A stretch of DNA of 64,000 nucleotides from the NCBI RefSeq assembly GCF_017654505.1, contig NC_054536.1:16742294-16806293 (forward strand), given 5' to 3'. The notes under the pieces were generated by a model. The model did no database searches, had not been told where the DNA came from, and saw only the letters and a program-made list of their open reading frames with translations. Source of the DNA: Polyodon spathula (taxonomy: Eukaryota > Chordata > Actinopteri > Acipenseriformes > Polyodontidae). Shown here piece by piece: positions 36,101 through 49,929 of this stretch (its first letter is position 1; each line of letters opens with the position of its first letter). Position numbers and translations under genes: made by a program.

Positions 36101-39100
36101 AGTAGGTTCATACTGGTAGTCAGGATAAAGTTTACTAATAGTGTCCCAGGACTGGGCAAGCTAAAACTAGGCACTAGAAGCCATACCCGTCTGCCCAGAG
36201 CTGTAAGGGTGGAACTGCAGGGATCCAAGACCTCTTCCAATGGAGGAGGCAGGGACAGCCCGTCTTTCAGCTACCAGTTTTATAGTGTCATTGAGGGGGT
36301 AGCGGCAACGGATTGTCAGCCTAGGAGAGAGAGAGAAGTTCCACAGAATCACGTAGTTTGATAGTCTTTTCAAATACGCATGTCTAAATGCTAGTTTATG
36401 AAGTGGTTCCTTCAGAATTAATCTTTACAGCAAGTAGACACACGTAGGACAAAACTAATGGAAACACCAAGTCCATTGAAAACAAGGGCTTCCACACAGG
36501 TGTGGCTCATGTGTTAAGCCAACATCCAGCATGCTTAGGGTCATTTATAGACATGCTGGACAGGTTTGGTTGCCTAGAATTATGGCGAGCATGGCAGCAA
36601 GAGGAGACCAGACTTTGAAATGGCAATTGTTGGGGCACGTTTGGCATGAGCTTCAGTGACCAGAACAGCTCAACTTGTGGATGTTTCACTACCAATGTTT
36701 AAGGTTATGTGGGCATGGAAGTCCAAGGGAAACAAAGGAAGGAAGCACACACTCCAGGATTGAGAGAGCCATGCAATAATCCAGAGTGCATGGCAGACAC
36801 AGGAGAGCAACTGCAGATCAATGACAGCAAATTAACCTGAAGCTTGAGCAACCAGTTCCATGAACAATCCACCAAGAACGCCACAAAGCAGGATACCAGT
36901 CTGGTTACAGTGCACAAAAAGCTCATCACATCTGGCAATGCTTGTTTGCAAGTCCAGGCAATGGACTACCGAGCAGTCGAGAAATGAGATATGGTCAGAT
37001 GAAGCCACCAGGTTAAACAAATGGAAGAGTGCATGTGTGGCACCAACCTAAAGAACTCTACAGCTCCAAGTGCTTGGTTCCAACAGGGAAGGGTTCTGGT
37101 GGTTCCGTAGCGTGGGGCACATTTTCCTGGCATGGTTTGGGTGCACTCATTCCCTTAGAAGGCAAGCTCACTGCCAATGCGCTACTGATCATCTTTGCCC
37201 CCCCAATTGCATTTTCCTGCATTGGTGGGATGTCTTCCAGGATGACATTGCCCCTGCATCCACACAGCACGTGTGGTCCCCCAATGGTCTGAGGACCAGG
37301 ACCCTGATCTTTGCCATGACATATGGATTTTATGGGAGTGACACCCGAGAGCGTTTTCCACCTACAAGCAACCACGTGCAAATTGATTGACTGGTGGAAG
37401 AATGGTGCCACATCACTCCTGGAATTCTGCAGAGGCTGCTAGACTATGCCACAGCACATACAGGCCATACGTGGTGGGCCAACACCCTATTAAGTTAGGT
37501 TACATTGTCCAAGACCTGTAGTTGGTTAACTACTGGACAGCTTGCCCCCAGTCTGAATACACTGCCACCGACTTCAGCAGTGACCATTTCAGGTAGTTGT
37601 GTTCATCCTCACCTGTATTCAGAGTCCCTGGTGATGACTGGAGCATTGGCTGGGAATAGCGCTCTGGTATACACCACCTCATTCTCATAGATCAGGTAGT
37701 TCTCCACAATCTGAAACATTGCCACAACATCAAGCCATTAATACAAAGTACCCCCCCTCCACCCCCCCGAATACTAGCCCCATTTGAAAATCCTGTATTC
37801 CAACAACAAACCTAGAAGGCCAACAGGTGCTTGCACTTGGGCTTTCAAAACAGGCTAGTTAGACCTGGCAAGTCCACAGCACCTTTAGGGATACTTACTG
37901 CTCCCAATACAGTTTACCAATACAAAACCTGTATAAAAAGGCCATTGCAATGATTTACAGCACCATGCTGGAAACCTCAGGTCACCTTGCTCCTGGTCCC
38001 ACAGGTGTTGACACTGAAGGTGAAGAGAGCCCTGGTTGAGTCAAACTCTTTGGGTTTGCAGGTCTTGTCCAGCAGGGTGGTCTTGCTGGGTTCCACTACT
38101 GGTATGGGCTCCATGGTCACAGCCACCACCGTCATCACACCATTAGGCATGCACACTGGAGAGAAGGGGGTGAAGTTGAACCAGGACACATTCAAAGAGA
38201 ATTCGCTGCATGAACCAGTTCAAGATTGCCACACCAGTCATGTGCCAAGTGGCCTCTAGAGGATACCTACAGCTATGACCAGAAGTCTTGTACAAGCACC
38301 CTGTAGAACCATCCCATTTCTCTTTAGTCAAGCCTAAAGAGAAAACATTACATAGCTCTTTGTAGTCCATCCCCCATATATACTGCATGACAAGACTTCA
38401 AACCCAATGCAGCTTATTGGGTTACTCAAATCCTACAAATCTAGGTGATGCACACGTTCTGTGCCAGAACTGTAGGTGGTCTCACACCAGTCTGTTCTAA
38501 AAGGATCATGCTATGGTGCAGGCTTACTTGCAGAAGCATCACCCAAATGATACCAGTTGCTTGTCTGCAGACTGCAAGAGGCCAGGCAGACCATTTAGAA
38601 CTTGGAAAGGTGGCATTATGGATTGTTGCACTGAACTGCAAGCAACATCATGGTCAGTGGAATATTCTTTCTAGCAATGGAGAAGGAGCCTGGTACAGCT
38701 TGTTTATAGCCAACGTGTGTACAAGTGGCATGGCATACAAGACAGAAAGTCCAGCCCACTTTGTACAGCTTCTTACCCAGCAGCTGCTTGGTAGCAAACT
38801 GACAGCGCTGTACAGAGGACAGCACTGCCGACAGCGTCCTGATATCCACCAAGGTCAGTTCTACTCGAACAAAGAGGCCTCGGAGGGAGATATCCTGGAA
38901 AAGGAGACAAGCAACATTCCTCAAAATAGCCAGCCCACTTTGAAGCACACCAACCCACAGAGGAGCAGGCTTTCCAGCCTAGTGGTGCCGGGAGAACTGC
39001 AGATTTAACAAGGTTTGGGTCTGCTCAAATACTAGGTACTAGTGTTAATGCACTAGAACAATGACTAGACAAGGTAATCCTACAACACCCAATTCAGCCT

Positions 39101-42100
39101 CTAGAGGCTCTGCTAAGTTGAAGGCATTCCTAGTAGCCTCCACAGACTTACCTCGTAGATGCAGCCAATACTGAAGAGCGGCACCTCCACAATAAGCTTG
39201 GTCTGGTTGGTGATGATGTAGCCCCGTTGAGCCACCAGCTCAGAGGTAAGCTGGTGTTTCTCAATGTACATGGCCCAGAGGTGGTCCATGTTCCCACGCA
39301 TCACTTCAAAGACTATGCTCTTTTCAGTACAAGAGCCCTGGATCACCGGAAGTACTGGGGAGGCAAGAGAAGAGTGAAGAGCATGCTGTAGCATCAGTGG
39401 CTCATCTTTGGTTTATGAATCAAACAGAAAAGGATGGGGTGCCAAGCCATTCTGTGTACAACGGAAGACCCAGCCTGTGACCGGCTTGAACAGAGATCCA
39501 GATTTTCCCCCAAAAACAGACAAAGTACTACGCTAGTGGTTTGCCTTGGGAGTCTGCAGCGGAAGATGTCTAAAATCCCCAAGTACTTTGAATCAAATCA
39601 AACTTGTTCTCCAGTGATCAAGTCAGGGCCATTTGAAGTCAGAGCTTGAAACACTGTCTTGTATTAGACAGCAGTGTCAGAGGAATAACCAAAGACATGA
39701 CTGGACAAAGAGTGCACATATTGGTGGAGGACTATCTACATCGTTAATGTGTTTTTGCAGAGACATTTGGTGCCCTGCAAAGGAAAACAGAAGCTGGAAC
39801 CTGAACTTACCCTTCACCTACAGGAAGGCCTTGGAGTACCCGTTTTGTTGAAGCTAAAATCCATGAAGCCTAACATGTAGTTTTATCCCCATTCTGAACC
39901 CAAGCCAACCTTACAGTAAAGGTTTTGTTCAAGATACAGCAAGTATTATTGCTTTCTAATTCAGGCTTGGAGCTGAAGCACTATAGCAATTGTATGCGAT
40001 TTATACAAATTGTTGTGGGTTTTACAAAGCAATGATCATTCTGCATTTAAAAGGAAATACAAAAAAATGAAGCCATCTTTACACAAGGGTTTCTCTTGAC
40101 GCAAAGATAGTCTCACAAGAGCAAGAATTGCCTAAACCAGGAGAGATTTGAGGGATTTTAAAATATGAACAAAATTAACCTTGAAGGGAATCTCCCATAG
40201 GAATGCTAACCAGCTTTCAGGAGTGGGGAGTTGAATCTTTGTTTAGTTCATTCTTCCTTTCTGCATTTAGTTGCACCTATTTTAGGTCCAATAACTGTTT
40301 CTTTGTATTCACTAGAAGCATTGTCCAGTCCAATTTCAATAGAAGGGAGATCCTACATGATTTTGAATTCAAAGAAGGTATTCCAGCATAACTAATCCAA
40401 AAATAAAACACTTCACCTTGCAAGGCCAATAAAAAACAATCCACCTTTAGTAATGCCATATACAGTTCAGGGTTTAGCCGAGCGCTAGCAGTTTCTGGCC
40501 AGCAGTGATCATAAACTTCAATTAGTAAGATGATACCAATAGGGGTGCATGTCTGCTAGTGTGGTAGCTGTATGCAAAGCCTAAAAAAAGGTGACAGCAT
40601 GCTAGCTTGCATGCATGACATTTTCTGGAGGCTTACAAACTAGCTCAAATTGAAAAATGTGGAGACACCAATTCCATGAGTGGGCACACAACCCATTCAA
40701 TCCTTTGGTTGGGAGAGAATTGGTCCAGTCGGTGTTCGGCGACACTTCCCAGCCCCAATACTTACCGACATCCTTAATCTGACACACAATGGTTGCAGGG
40801 TGGAAATAAGGCTCATTCTCAGGGATGATGTTCAAGGTGTAGTTGATATTCAAGGTAAACTCCCTGACACCATTGCCAATATACTGCCAGAAGAACAAAA
40901 AAAAGGTGCAAGCAGGAACAAAGTCAGCAACTGTACTGGAGAATAGACCAGTATAGCTTGGATCTTGAGCCACTAATGTACAGGCCTGCTTTCATCCCTA
41001 CCTTTTGTGGGATGAGTGGATGGGTGAAGGGGACCTTCAGGACAAAAGACTTTGTGCCATTGGGGTGGTGGACCTCAGTTAGCACAATGCCTTGGTTTAT
41101 GGCCTCAGGAAGGGTCAAAGGAACCCCATTGATGGTGAAGTTCTTCAGCTCAACGTCAGGGTTGAAGACGCCAAGGGTCACCGTGAAGACCTTTTCTGCT
41201 GGGATGGTATCTAGGAACACAGACATTTAGAGGTTAGCATTACAGATTTATAGCCAGGTCTAGTGTTATAGTCCAGGAACTCCCAGGGGAAAGAACAAAG
41301 GCAGGCCTAAAGGGGGCCCATCATGGTTTAGGCTGCAATACACATTGGCACCAGCACAAGGCCATTAAATTCCATGCTGGCAAGTAGTGTACTCACTGTT
41401 GACAACAAAGGGGGTCTCAGCAATGAAGGGGGTGCGGACTGGCTTGAAGGAGCGGTGCTGGGTCACTTCCCACAGGTCATCTGCCCACTGGTGCTCAAGG
41501 TATAGGTCAATGGCGTAGATACGGTTGTACTGGTTATTTATGACACGACTCTGGAGAGACAGAAGGGCACGGTCACAAGATTAAAGTTGACTCCATTAAA
41601 AGCCATCAGAACCAAGGCTGGAAGGTTCATTGGCCAATGGAGTCTGCAAGGAACAGCTCAACATAAATTAACTATGTATTTACTCAGGACAGCCAACACT
41701 TCTGCCATGGGAGCATGAACCAGGTGTCTGGGATAGTGTGGTCAAAGTGTTTTACAGAAAAAACACCAAGGGCATGCAATCTAGGGATACAAGGAGTCTG
41801 CAACACATCCAGAAGCTACCTGGCTGTCAGTGAAGGAACTCCATAGCCAAACCCTCCACCCACTTCTGTAAACCCCCCCCTTGTTACCTTTAGGTAGCCA
41901 CCCTCTGCTCCATAAGGAATGGCAATTTCTATCAAGGTCTCATTGACCTTCAGTTCATAGCTCCGTCTTTGGATAGTGGCAAGGTCAAGCAGCTTCCCTT
42001 CCACACCCATGGAAATATCCTTGTCCTGGAACTTCTCTATATGCAGGACCAGTGGAGTGAGGACTCTGGGTGCTACCCAGGCCAAATGTGTACCATCAAA

Positions 42101-45100
42101 GGTACCAATATCTAGGAGGGAAAAAGAGGTTTTTGCTTAACTGCTCCATTAGGGAATCCTATACAAGTCCAAGCAGATGGCAATCAATGGCCAATGGAGA
42201 AAATGGCATGATCACAGCCCTTGGTTGAAGGAATCTGTAGTGCTAGCATGCAGAGAGGTTACAAAAGAATTCCTACTAGAATTGACCAGTTAACAAGGAC
42301 CACACTATGGCAGTAGTTTCACATGGTCTCTGGACCATGGCAAGACAGCCAAGCATTAGATCTTACTCTTGGTACAGGCAGCGGAAGTGTCCACCAATAG
42401 CAGCATCCACCTTTGCTTGTAGAAGACAGTTGCCCGGATTGCTTCCACTTGGATTCCATTAACCTGGAAGAACATGGAATGAGCTCAAGCACAGCAGTGA
42501 TACAAGTGTGCTTTGAGACACTAATGGAGCAATATGGAACCTTGGCACACCCACCTACATGGACCTCTGCTTAACACACTACAGAAGTAAATATTTAGAA
42601 CCCATCAACTCTCCCCCCCTCCAGTTAAAGGCAATTTTGTAGAGGTCTTACTGTAAGCCTTTCCGATTCAGGCATGTTATAGGGTGAGCGGAAGAGGATC
42701 CTAGTGGAGGTGGAGTTGATCACGTAGCCCCAAGACTGAGCCAGGGAGGCATTCATGGATTTTGCTGGCTGTCCAGTCTTGTGGAACACAACCTGCCACA
42801 CTGACATTACAGCTTCCTGGGCCTGGAACACAGGAGACACAGCAGCTGCGCAGAAGGTCTAGGGACTGGGGTAGGAGGCAAGTAACCAGCTTGACTGGGA
42901 AAGTATAGAGTGATTGTAGTAGTCAAGACCCAAGCTCCAAAGCTTGTTCAAGACACTTCATTTATACAGGTGAGCAGCAAGTCACATGCCTGCATAGACT
43001 ACAAAATTACAAGGGGCACAAGTTGTGTGGAGCAAAGTCATTGACCAAGTTACAAATCTGTGGCGGAATTACCCGTAGCTCCAGGTTAGTACATAGGAAG
43101 GCAGCGTGAGCATTTGCAGACTGCAATCGTGTCTTACTAAAGATGAGCTATACAGCAGCCAGCAAGATGCTACTGTGGGCTGGATAGCAGCTTGTATTCT
43201 ACCCTATACAAATTGCTATGCTGCAGGAACATCTTCAGACCAAATTAGTGGTTTTACTCACTGCAGGGAGAGCAGCTTGCCAGTCTTCAGTATTCATCCC
43301 TTCCTGAGCAATAACTGGCACATTCCTCCTTACAGAAATCTACAGGAAAAGGGGATACTGTTACACAACCAATTAGGTTCAGAGCTCCCTATACGTAATG
43401 ATCTTTGAGCCCGTCACTCTACTAGAAGTAGATGCCAGATCAGTAAAGAGGAGCCCCGTTAGCAGGTACGGGACTATACTGGAAAAAGGGATTAGCACCA
43501 CTTCACCCCTTACTGAAATCAATGAACACTGGGTGTGAATTTCAAGTCAATTATGACATCTAAAGCAATCTAGAAATGCATGGGGGAGGGGGAGAAATAT
43601 CTACAAACACAGAAACAATCAATCGTTCTTGAATGATCATTTTACATGATCACTAAACTGCTGTACAGCAACATTTTATTTAGCACGTCCGTGCAGTTTC
43701 AATTACCATCCACTTCCACAAGTGTGCTTTAGCTAGAGTGGAATTCCACATAGGGTGGGTGAAGTCTGGAAAATTGCCTATGGAGAGAACCAGATGCTGC
43801 TCTGGAATTTTGAATGCCAAATCTGTGAAGCACAGCCTTGCTGAAGTGTAGCAAGTGCTTCAAGGAGGGGGAAGTCTACGTAAAGTGTAGAGCCATGAAA
43901 TTTACAGAACCCATTTGGAGCATCTGGGTGAAAAACAACCTTGTTGGTTTCTCGTCAGGTTAAGCTGTAAACATTTTTAAAAAAGTGCACATTTATGCAG
44001 ATATGGGAAGCAGGTGGCAGCACAATAGTTAGTGCAAAGATGCAAGTTTCCAGACACTCCAATAGTTAATTCTGTGCAAGACTTGCAAATTACTGTTTGG
44101 TATTCTGTCCTAAACCAGTTGCAATATGTTGACAAGTTAAATAAGGGACCACAGTGGTTGAATTAGATTACACATTTGTTTATTGCAACTGGGCTACCAC
44201 AATGGAACAAAGATTGTAAAGGGTTACCTCCATGTAGTTCTCTTCACAGACGATTTCGCGGGGGTACCATTGCTTGGCCATACTGCAGGTCATAGAGAAC
44301 GGGAAGTAAGTCTCTCTGCTGAACTGGTCGATGCGAACGAAACGGAATCTCAAGCTGAACTCTGAATCATCCTGAAAATGAAAAGCCATTAGGTTAACAT
44401 GGCGACACGGGCTTGTAATAAATAGTGGCATACATACGGAGCTGGTCGTGTGGCCGCACCTTGCTGGAGACGTGACAAGCAAGGAAAGAAGCTCTGAATA
44501 CCAGGTCGCCGGGGATATTAACGGAGTAGGTAAATCCACAGGATGCGGAGTAGGCATCGTCCAGAGAGTGAATGCCGTCGTTACCTAAAAGCAAAGACGT
44601 TTAATTGTATGCATTTGCAGGATGCTTCAAAATACAAGTTACTGTTACCGAGCAAATCCTGTTTACCAATGATATCGAAGCGGAAATTCCCTCCAATTAG
44701 GAAGCTTCTTTTAGTCGTCATCCAGAAGTATCGGTCCCGACACTCGTTAACAAAGGTTCCTGCGGGCAGAGAGGCGATACTTGCAATAGTTCGCTAACTA
44801 CACTTTACTCAACACAAAGAACTAACCGGTACACACCCGAGTGGTTTGTACAGTTAAATGCGCAACACAACGGGTTATACGGGCAGATAATGTGCTTTTA
44901 AAAGCAAGACCGTTCTTGGACAGAGACGACTTGTAACATTTCAAACCATTTAAGCAGTTCGACTGTCGCCTACAAGAGCATGCAATAGTTAAACAAACAG
45001 CACTTGCCTGGTGGCGCTTGAGCCTTCACATCCAAAGGTAACAGCATACACAATGCAACCCTGAGGGGAGAGACAGAATAAATGTTACTCATCGACACAT

Positions 45101-45270
45101 TCTATACAAACTCGGGTGCACTCAAGCACCACACACACCTTCATCGCAGCAACGTAAGAATACACACACACACATATACCAATGAAACACGGCAACGATA
45201 ACGAATAACCAAACAGATTTTAAACACACCGAACTTACCCTAAAAGAAGCTTAAAATCCACGATACCCAT
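33125..45270 (-). CDS. ZPAX-like egg-envelope glycoprotein, copy B (23 exons, 952 aa)
   Basis: Second intact copy of the egg-coat gene. Exons 1 to 23 are: 45239-45270, 45008-45060, 44667-44759, 44460-44584, 44228-44371, 43262-43339, 42652-42822, 42367-42463, 41888-42111, 41397-41550, 41002-41210, 40766-40883, 39152-39354, 38777-38894, 37986-38155, 37613-37710, 36187-36320, 36022-36072, 35673-35856, 34037-34172, 33744-33831, 33548-33631, 33125-33219. All splice sites and phases match copy A. The only amino-acid change I found is Ser at residue 630 (VEPSKTT) where copy A has Gly, in the ZP-N part of the ZP module. Intron 5 carries 102 extra bases (about 43,501-43,602). The gene lies opposite to the V genes that flank it, so it is not co-transcribed with them. 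Confidence 0.88.
34930..35039. repeat. Palindrome cluster in ZPAX intron 19, copy B
   Basis: Same three inverted repeats as in copy A, beginning with the perfect 24-bp palindrome at 34,930-34,953. Confidence 0.8.
36447..37510 (+). mobile_element. Tc1/mariner transposon remnant in ZPAX intron 16, copy B
   Basis: Same remnant and position as in copy A, with WGTFSWHGLGALIPLEGKL and broken frames. It differs from A by a few substitutions. Confidence 0.7.
43501..43602. other. 102-bp segment in ZPAX intron 5 present only in copy B
   Basis: It follows GGGATTAGCACCA and ends before CAAACACAGAAACAATC; those flanks are joined directly in copy A. A shared ACCA/ACAA context at the ends suggests a microhomology deletion in A, not an insertion in B. 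Copy C does not reach this far. Confidence 0.8.
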
Positions 45271-45370
45271 CCTTCTTGCTAAAGCCTGTGACAAACCCCC
45301 ACGCTGCCGCTTTTGTATTTACAATAAAGAAACAGATATACTCGCTTGCTAGAGGCGCGCTGGTTACATG

Positions 45371-45379
45371 TATATAAAG
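45371..45379. promoter_or_regulatory. TATA-like element upstream of ZPAX copy B
   Basis: TATATAAAG, identical in sequence and distance to copy A. Confidence 0.45.
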
Positions 45380-45414
45380 CCGCCTGAATTAGCTTGCACC
45401 CAGTCGGGGCGCAG

Positions 45415-45420
45415 CACCTG
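45415..45420. promoter_or_regulatory. E-box CACCTG upstream of ZPAX copy B
   Basis: Same E-box and spacing as copy A. Candidate oocyte-factor site by analogy with other ZP genes. Confidence 0.4.
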
Positions 45421-45586
45421 AGCTTAATAATTAGTTTACTGTAATTATCTTAATTATTACAAAGAGGAACGTGTTCATCACTCGCACCCCCCGAGGTAAA
45501 GCCGGGGACTGTTGGGCAATAATATAAATACACATAATACAGTAGCGCTAAATGTACGCTGCAATTTATACAGTTTTGCTGTTTTA

Positions 45587-45703
45587 TAGTGATGGGAATA
45601 TTGAAGCCTCGTGACACTGAGCCGTGAACCAGCGCTTCACCAAAAGGTTCACTGATCTGAATCACCCGCAGCGCTTCGTACTTTAGTGCCACCTAATGGT
45701 AGA
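45587..45703. repeat. hAT-like short element fragment (copy B)
   Basis: Duplicate of the 17,994-18,110 fragment. Confidence 0.35.
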
Positions 45704-46348
45704 TCTGCACAACACAATGTCCTTGAAGTTAAGGCATTACCAAAATGTACCGGAACTATCAATAACAGTGACACTGTGGACAGCCACACCGTTAGTTTAC
45801 AGAGAAGGCAATAACCCTTAACATATTTTTGATACACATTATTAAGCAATTATTAATGCTCTCAATTACTGTATCTTCTGAAATGTTGGTTTACATACAA
45901 AGTACATGGTAAGGTATCTTGGGTGCTTCGTAATCCATAGTAATTTAAACATGTAAAATGAATGCCGGAAAGAAGTACTCGCAAAGTTCTTTGTGAAGGA
46001 AACCAAAAATCACAAAATGGTTTCTTTGGCTACAGATGGTTTAATAATCGACCGGCTCCTTGCTAATAAAACAGACAACATGTATACTGGTCTCTTGAAA
46101 AATGACTCGACCTTGTAAATATGTTAATCTTTTCCTTCATCTTCCTTCATAACTTCTTTATACGAGGGATTAACAGTTTGCTTTTTATTCATGTATTTAA
46201 AATTGTCTGGATGTATTGATTCACTAAAATAATATGAATCATGTTATCATTTAAGGTCATACTGGAGGCGATCTAATTAAATCGTCATTTTCAATCACAA
46301 GAAATTTAAGGGCATATGCAAAGATCGAATGCACAACTGAGAGAGAAC
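45704..46348. other. Spacer upstream of ZPAX copy B
   Basis: Matches 18,111-18,755 with very few changes. No gene seen. Confidence 0.6.
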
Positions 46349-47068
46349 ATGACTGCCAATGATACTTTTGGGATATTTGCTGAGCATTTTATATCAAAGC
46401 TGCCGATAGGCCCCTCCGCGGAGTGACGTCCTCGGTCCCGCCTCACCAGGGTAATAAATAGTCACTGAGCGGAGAATCAGTCTCTTTGCATTGAATCCGC
46501 AAATGCGAGTGATGCGACCTCACAAGGTTGGCAGTCATCTTCTCTTTCAGGAAACCGGGGTTACATCCGTAACCTATCTTTCACTTTCAATTCAAAGATG
46601 ACCGCCAATTATACTTTTGGGAAAGTATACCACAGCCGTCGTGAGGGAGAATGAGTGGACAGCATCTGAGGGACATCTCGCTAGCACTATCTAGGGCTGG
46701 TGGTGTGAGCGTGCAACCTCAAGGACCCTGGCGCCTATTAAAGGCATAGAGGGATCTACAATAGTAAGTCAGTAGAACCTTGTAAATGTACGCGGGGTAG
46801 CCACAGTACATATATTGGTCAATGAGGCACCTCTGAAGAGGGCCCATGACATAGCCACACCTCTGACTGAGTGTGTGGCCACCCTCCCAGTGGGGGACTA
46901 GGCCGGCATTAGTATATGCAGTCAAATCAAGACAGTCGCTGCTTAGAGAGGGTTTCACCTCTGGTCCGTTCACCATGACAAACGAAGAGCTGGTCAGACT
47001 GACGCAGAGCTCTCGTTCTATTAACATAGCATCTCAATGTCGGAACTGGGCAGAGGGAATGTAATCTC

Positions 47069-47395
47069 CTATTTGACTCCTACACCAAAATCCACTGATT
47101 GACTCAAGTGAAACGCTGTAAACACCTTAGGGAGGAAAATGTGGTTTGTGTGCAACGATACCTTGATTCCATCATCCCAAACGCGCATACAGGAAATTTT
47201 AGTGGGCAGAGCCTGTAGCTCACTGACCCGCTTAGCAGAGGTGATCGCTAACAGAGAGACTGTCTTCATAGAGAGATATTTCATCTCTTTGGTTTCTATG
47301 GGCTCAAACGTGGCCTTAGTGAGAGCCTCCAGTACCACATCTAGACTCCATTGTGAGAGGACATCCTTTATAGAAGGATGTAACCTCCGAGGACC
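47069..47395 (-). pseudogene. DIRS tyrosine recombinase fragment (unit B)
   Basis: Longer than in unit A. It has EALTKATFEPIETKEMKYLS, TVSLLAITSAKRVSELQALP and IFLPKVFTAFHLSQSVDF. The arginine in KRVSEL corresponds to the first catalytic Arg of tyrosine recombinases and is intact here but changed in unit A. The C-terminal half with the His-x-x-Arg and Tyr boxes is not present. Confidence 0.72.
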
Positions 47396-47624
47396 CTTTA
47401 GAAAATGGGTCGCCAGAATATGAGTGCCCGGGTATACTGAGTCGATGGGAACATGGCAAAAGATATGGCTGCTAGGTACACTTTCAACATAGAGGGGGAT
47501 TTACCCGCCTCTAGTAGATCTTGCAGAAACTATAATATAACTGTTATAGGGCAATACATGGGATCATAGCCTCTGGCCATGCAGCAGTTTTGAAAATATT
47601 TCCATTTATAGGCATACAATGCTC

Positions 47625-48355
47625 TTATGGAAGAAGTCCTAGGGCAAACAGACTGTCCCATTCAGGGGCCAGACCCACAGTTGGAGTCTGCCCGGTTCTG
47701 GGTGCCTGAGGGTGCCTTTTGCCTGACTGACGAGATCCATGCGCGCCGAGATCTACCAGGGCTGGCCCTGTAGCAGCTGGCAGAAGTTCGAAAACCAGGT
47801 TCACCTGGGCCATTTGGGGGCCACCTGGAGAACTGTCGCTTCCTCTCTCCTGACCTTCTCGAGGAAAGCAGGGAACAGCGGTATAGGCGGGAAAGCGTAT
47901 AAAGGCAATTTGGGCCATTCGTGCGCTAAGGCGTCGATGCCTAGTGGACCTCCACGTACGCAACCACTGACATGTTGTCCGTGTGGATGAGGACATGTTT
48001 GCTGCAGAGCACAAAGAGAAAATTTTGCAGAGCGAGTTGGACTGCTCTCAGCTCTAGTGCATTTATGTGCTGTTATGGGCTTGCCTCCACCAGTGTAGCG
48101 CTCTCTAGTCCAGACGAGATACTGTCAGCCGATGGTGTCTGTTGCACTTGGGGTGTAGCCGAAAGGCATTGAGCCAGGCTTGAAGCGGGCGCATGTGAAG
48201 TAACCCCAGTTGCAGCAATCATACCCAGTAGTTTCTGGCACAACACTAATTGCACTGTGCACCCTGGTTGAAACAGGGCCAGGCAGTTGCGAATAGCAGC
48301 TAACCTGTCGTCCAACAGGTGGGCTGCATTGCAAGGGAATCCAGCCAGAGACCAA
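47625..48355 (-). pseudogene. DIRS reverse transcriptase and RNase H remnant (unit B)
   Basis: Pieces include LAAIRNCLALFQPGCTVQLV (RT end), STRTTCQWLRTW and FPAYTAVPCF. They are frameshifted relative to each other. Confidence 0.62.
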
Positions 48356-49015
48356 AATAGACATTACTCTGCACCAGTGTTAATTGGCTTTTTGTATCAT
48401 TGAGGGTGAGACCCAGCACAGTACGATTTGATATCGGGGCAGTTCAAGAGCAGATGACAGTGTTGATAGTTACATCAGGGTTAGATACAAGTGCAAGTGA
48501 AATACAAAATACTACAGATTGGTTTTAGTGCAGGATTAAATACAGTAAAATGGAGAGCAGATAAATGGAAGTTAAAGTGAATTAAAGGCAGAGTGCTATG
48601 TTGTCCAGAAGGGAAGAGTTGAGTTTTACAGGTGTTGTCTGAAGAGGTGTGTCTTGAGGAGGCGCCGGAAGGTGGTCAGGGACTGGGCAGTTCTGACATC
48701 CGTAGGAAGGTCGTTCCACCACTGCGGGGCGAGGGTGGAGAAGGAGCAGGCTCTGGAGGCAGGGGAGCATAGAGGAGGTACAGCCAGTCTTCTAGGGCAG
48801 GCAGAGCGGAGAGGTCGAGTGGGGATGTAGGGAGATGTGAGGGTCTGAAAGGTAGCTGGGTGCAGTCTGGTCAAGGCATTGGTAGGCGAGTACAAGAGTC
48901 TTGAACAGGATGCGAGCGGTGATCTTGAGTCAGTGGAGTGAAAGTTACAGTGCAGTAATATGGGAGAAGTGAGGCAGAGAGAACACCAGGCGAGCAGCGG
49001 AGTTCTTGCACCCTT
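48356..49015 (-). pseudogene. L2-type LINE 3' region (unit B)
   Basis: The peptide at 48,895-48,626 has LTSPYIPTRPLRSACPRRLA, STLAPQWWNDLPTDVRTAQS and FRRLLKTHLFRQHL, the C-terminal end of an L2-like reverse transcriptase. The plus-side neighbour 48,356-48,620 appears to be its 3' untranslated part, which is missing in unit A. Confidence 0.6.
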
Positions 49016-49929
49016 ATAGTAACTGATATAGAAGAATCAGATGCTGGCAACTACCGTGCTTTTTGAAAATCTCACATTGCTTCATCTATAGGAAACCATC
49101 TGTCAAAATCTTTGTGTTTAACAGAATCCACAGCTGCTGTGTGCTGCAGTTGAAATGGATGTTAGATATAAGAAAGAATGGAAATGTAGATGTACACCTG
49201 TACTCGTGTTCAGTTTTTCAGTTTGGGTTGCACAATTAATAACTATTCTTTAAATGTTAGGAATCCAAGGCCTCTTTTAAATATACAACAATTTTTTTTT
49301 TTTAAAGTTCCCTACTTTGTAACATTTTACAGTCACTTAGCTGTTCAATTTGTGTGCAATTAAATTTCCTAACAAAATGGGTTGGATTGTACACTTTGCC
49401 TTGATTCAACAACCATTGGTATGTGCTTGCTAAAAAGCTACAGGTGTTATGCTAAATACTGTCTTCGGAAGAAAAAAGTCTAATTTGTAGTCAGCGCACT
49501 TGCACATGTGTAGTTTATGCCATCTTGAAATGTTGTCTGCAAAAAATGGTCTCATTTCAATGTTTTGCATTGAAATTTAATGACAGAAAGGTGAGCACAA
49601 GAGCCAGTTTCTCTTCAAGATGTGTGACACTATTCTGCTACAGTAGTAAATGCACTAATTATCAGTACAATATTCTCTGATCTTCCAAAGAATGTAAAGC
49701 AAATTACATATCCAATGAATATGGTTCTACAATATATTGCACATAATTACTTTATTATTACAATTGCACTGGAGTGACAAATACAGCTAGGAGACTCTAT
49801 TTGGCAAAGCAAATATCCTCTCCTCCCATATTGATATTGGTTTGATAGAAAAAAATGACATTGGCAGGGCAAAAGCCCGACATGTAAATTCTGTGTGTTG
49901 GGAATATAGGGTTGACAGGTTGAGAAATT
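49016..49929. other. AT-rich spacer, unit B
   Basis: Matches 23,546-24,480 of unit A with scattered substitutions and indels. I see no gene. Confidence 0.55.

Larger units (their letters stand above)
46349..48355 (-). mobile_element. Decayed DIRS-type retrotransposon, unit B
   Basis: Same remnant as in unit A without the 1.45-kb foreign stretch. It has the DIRS-like terminal GGTTACGGATGTAACC near 46,559-46,574, a recombinase piece at 47,395-47,069 and RNase H/RT pieces at 48,364-47,625. It differs from unit A by many substitutions and indels, far more than the ZPAX gene does. Confidence 0.72.
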
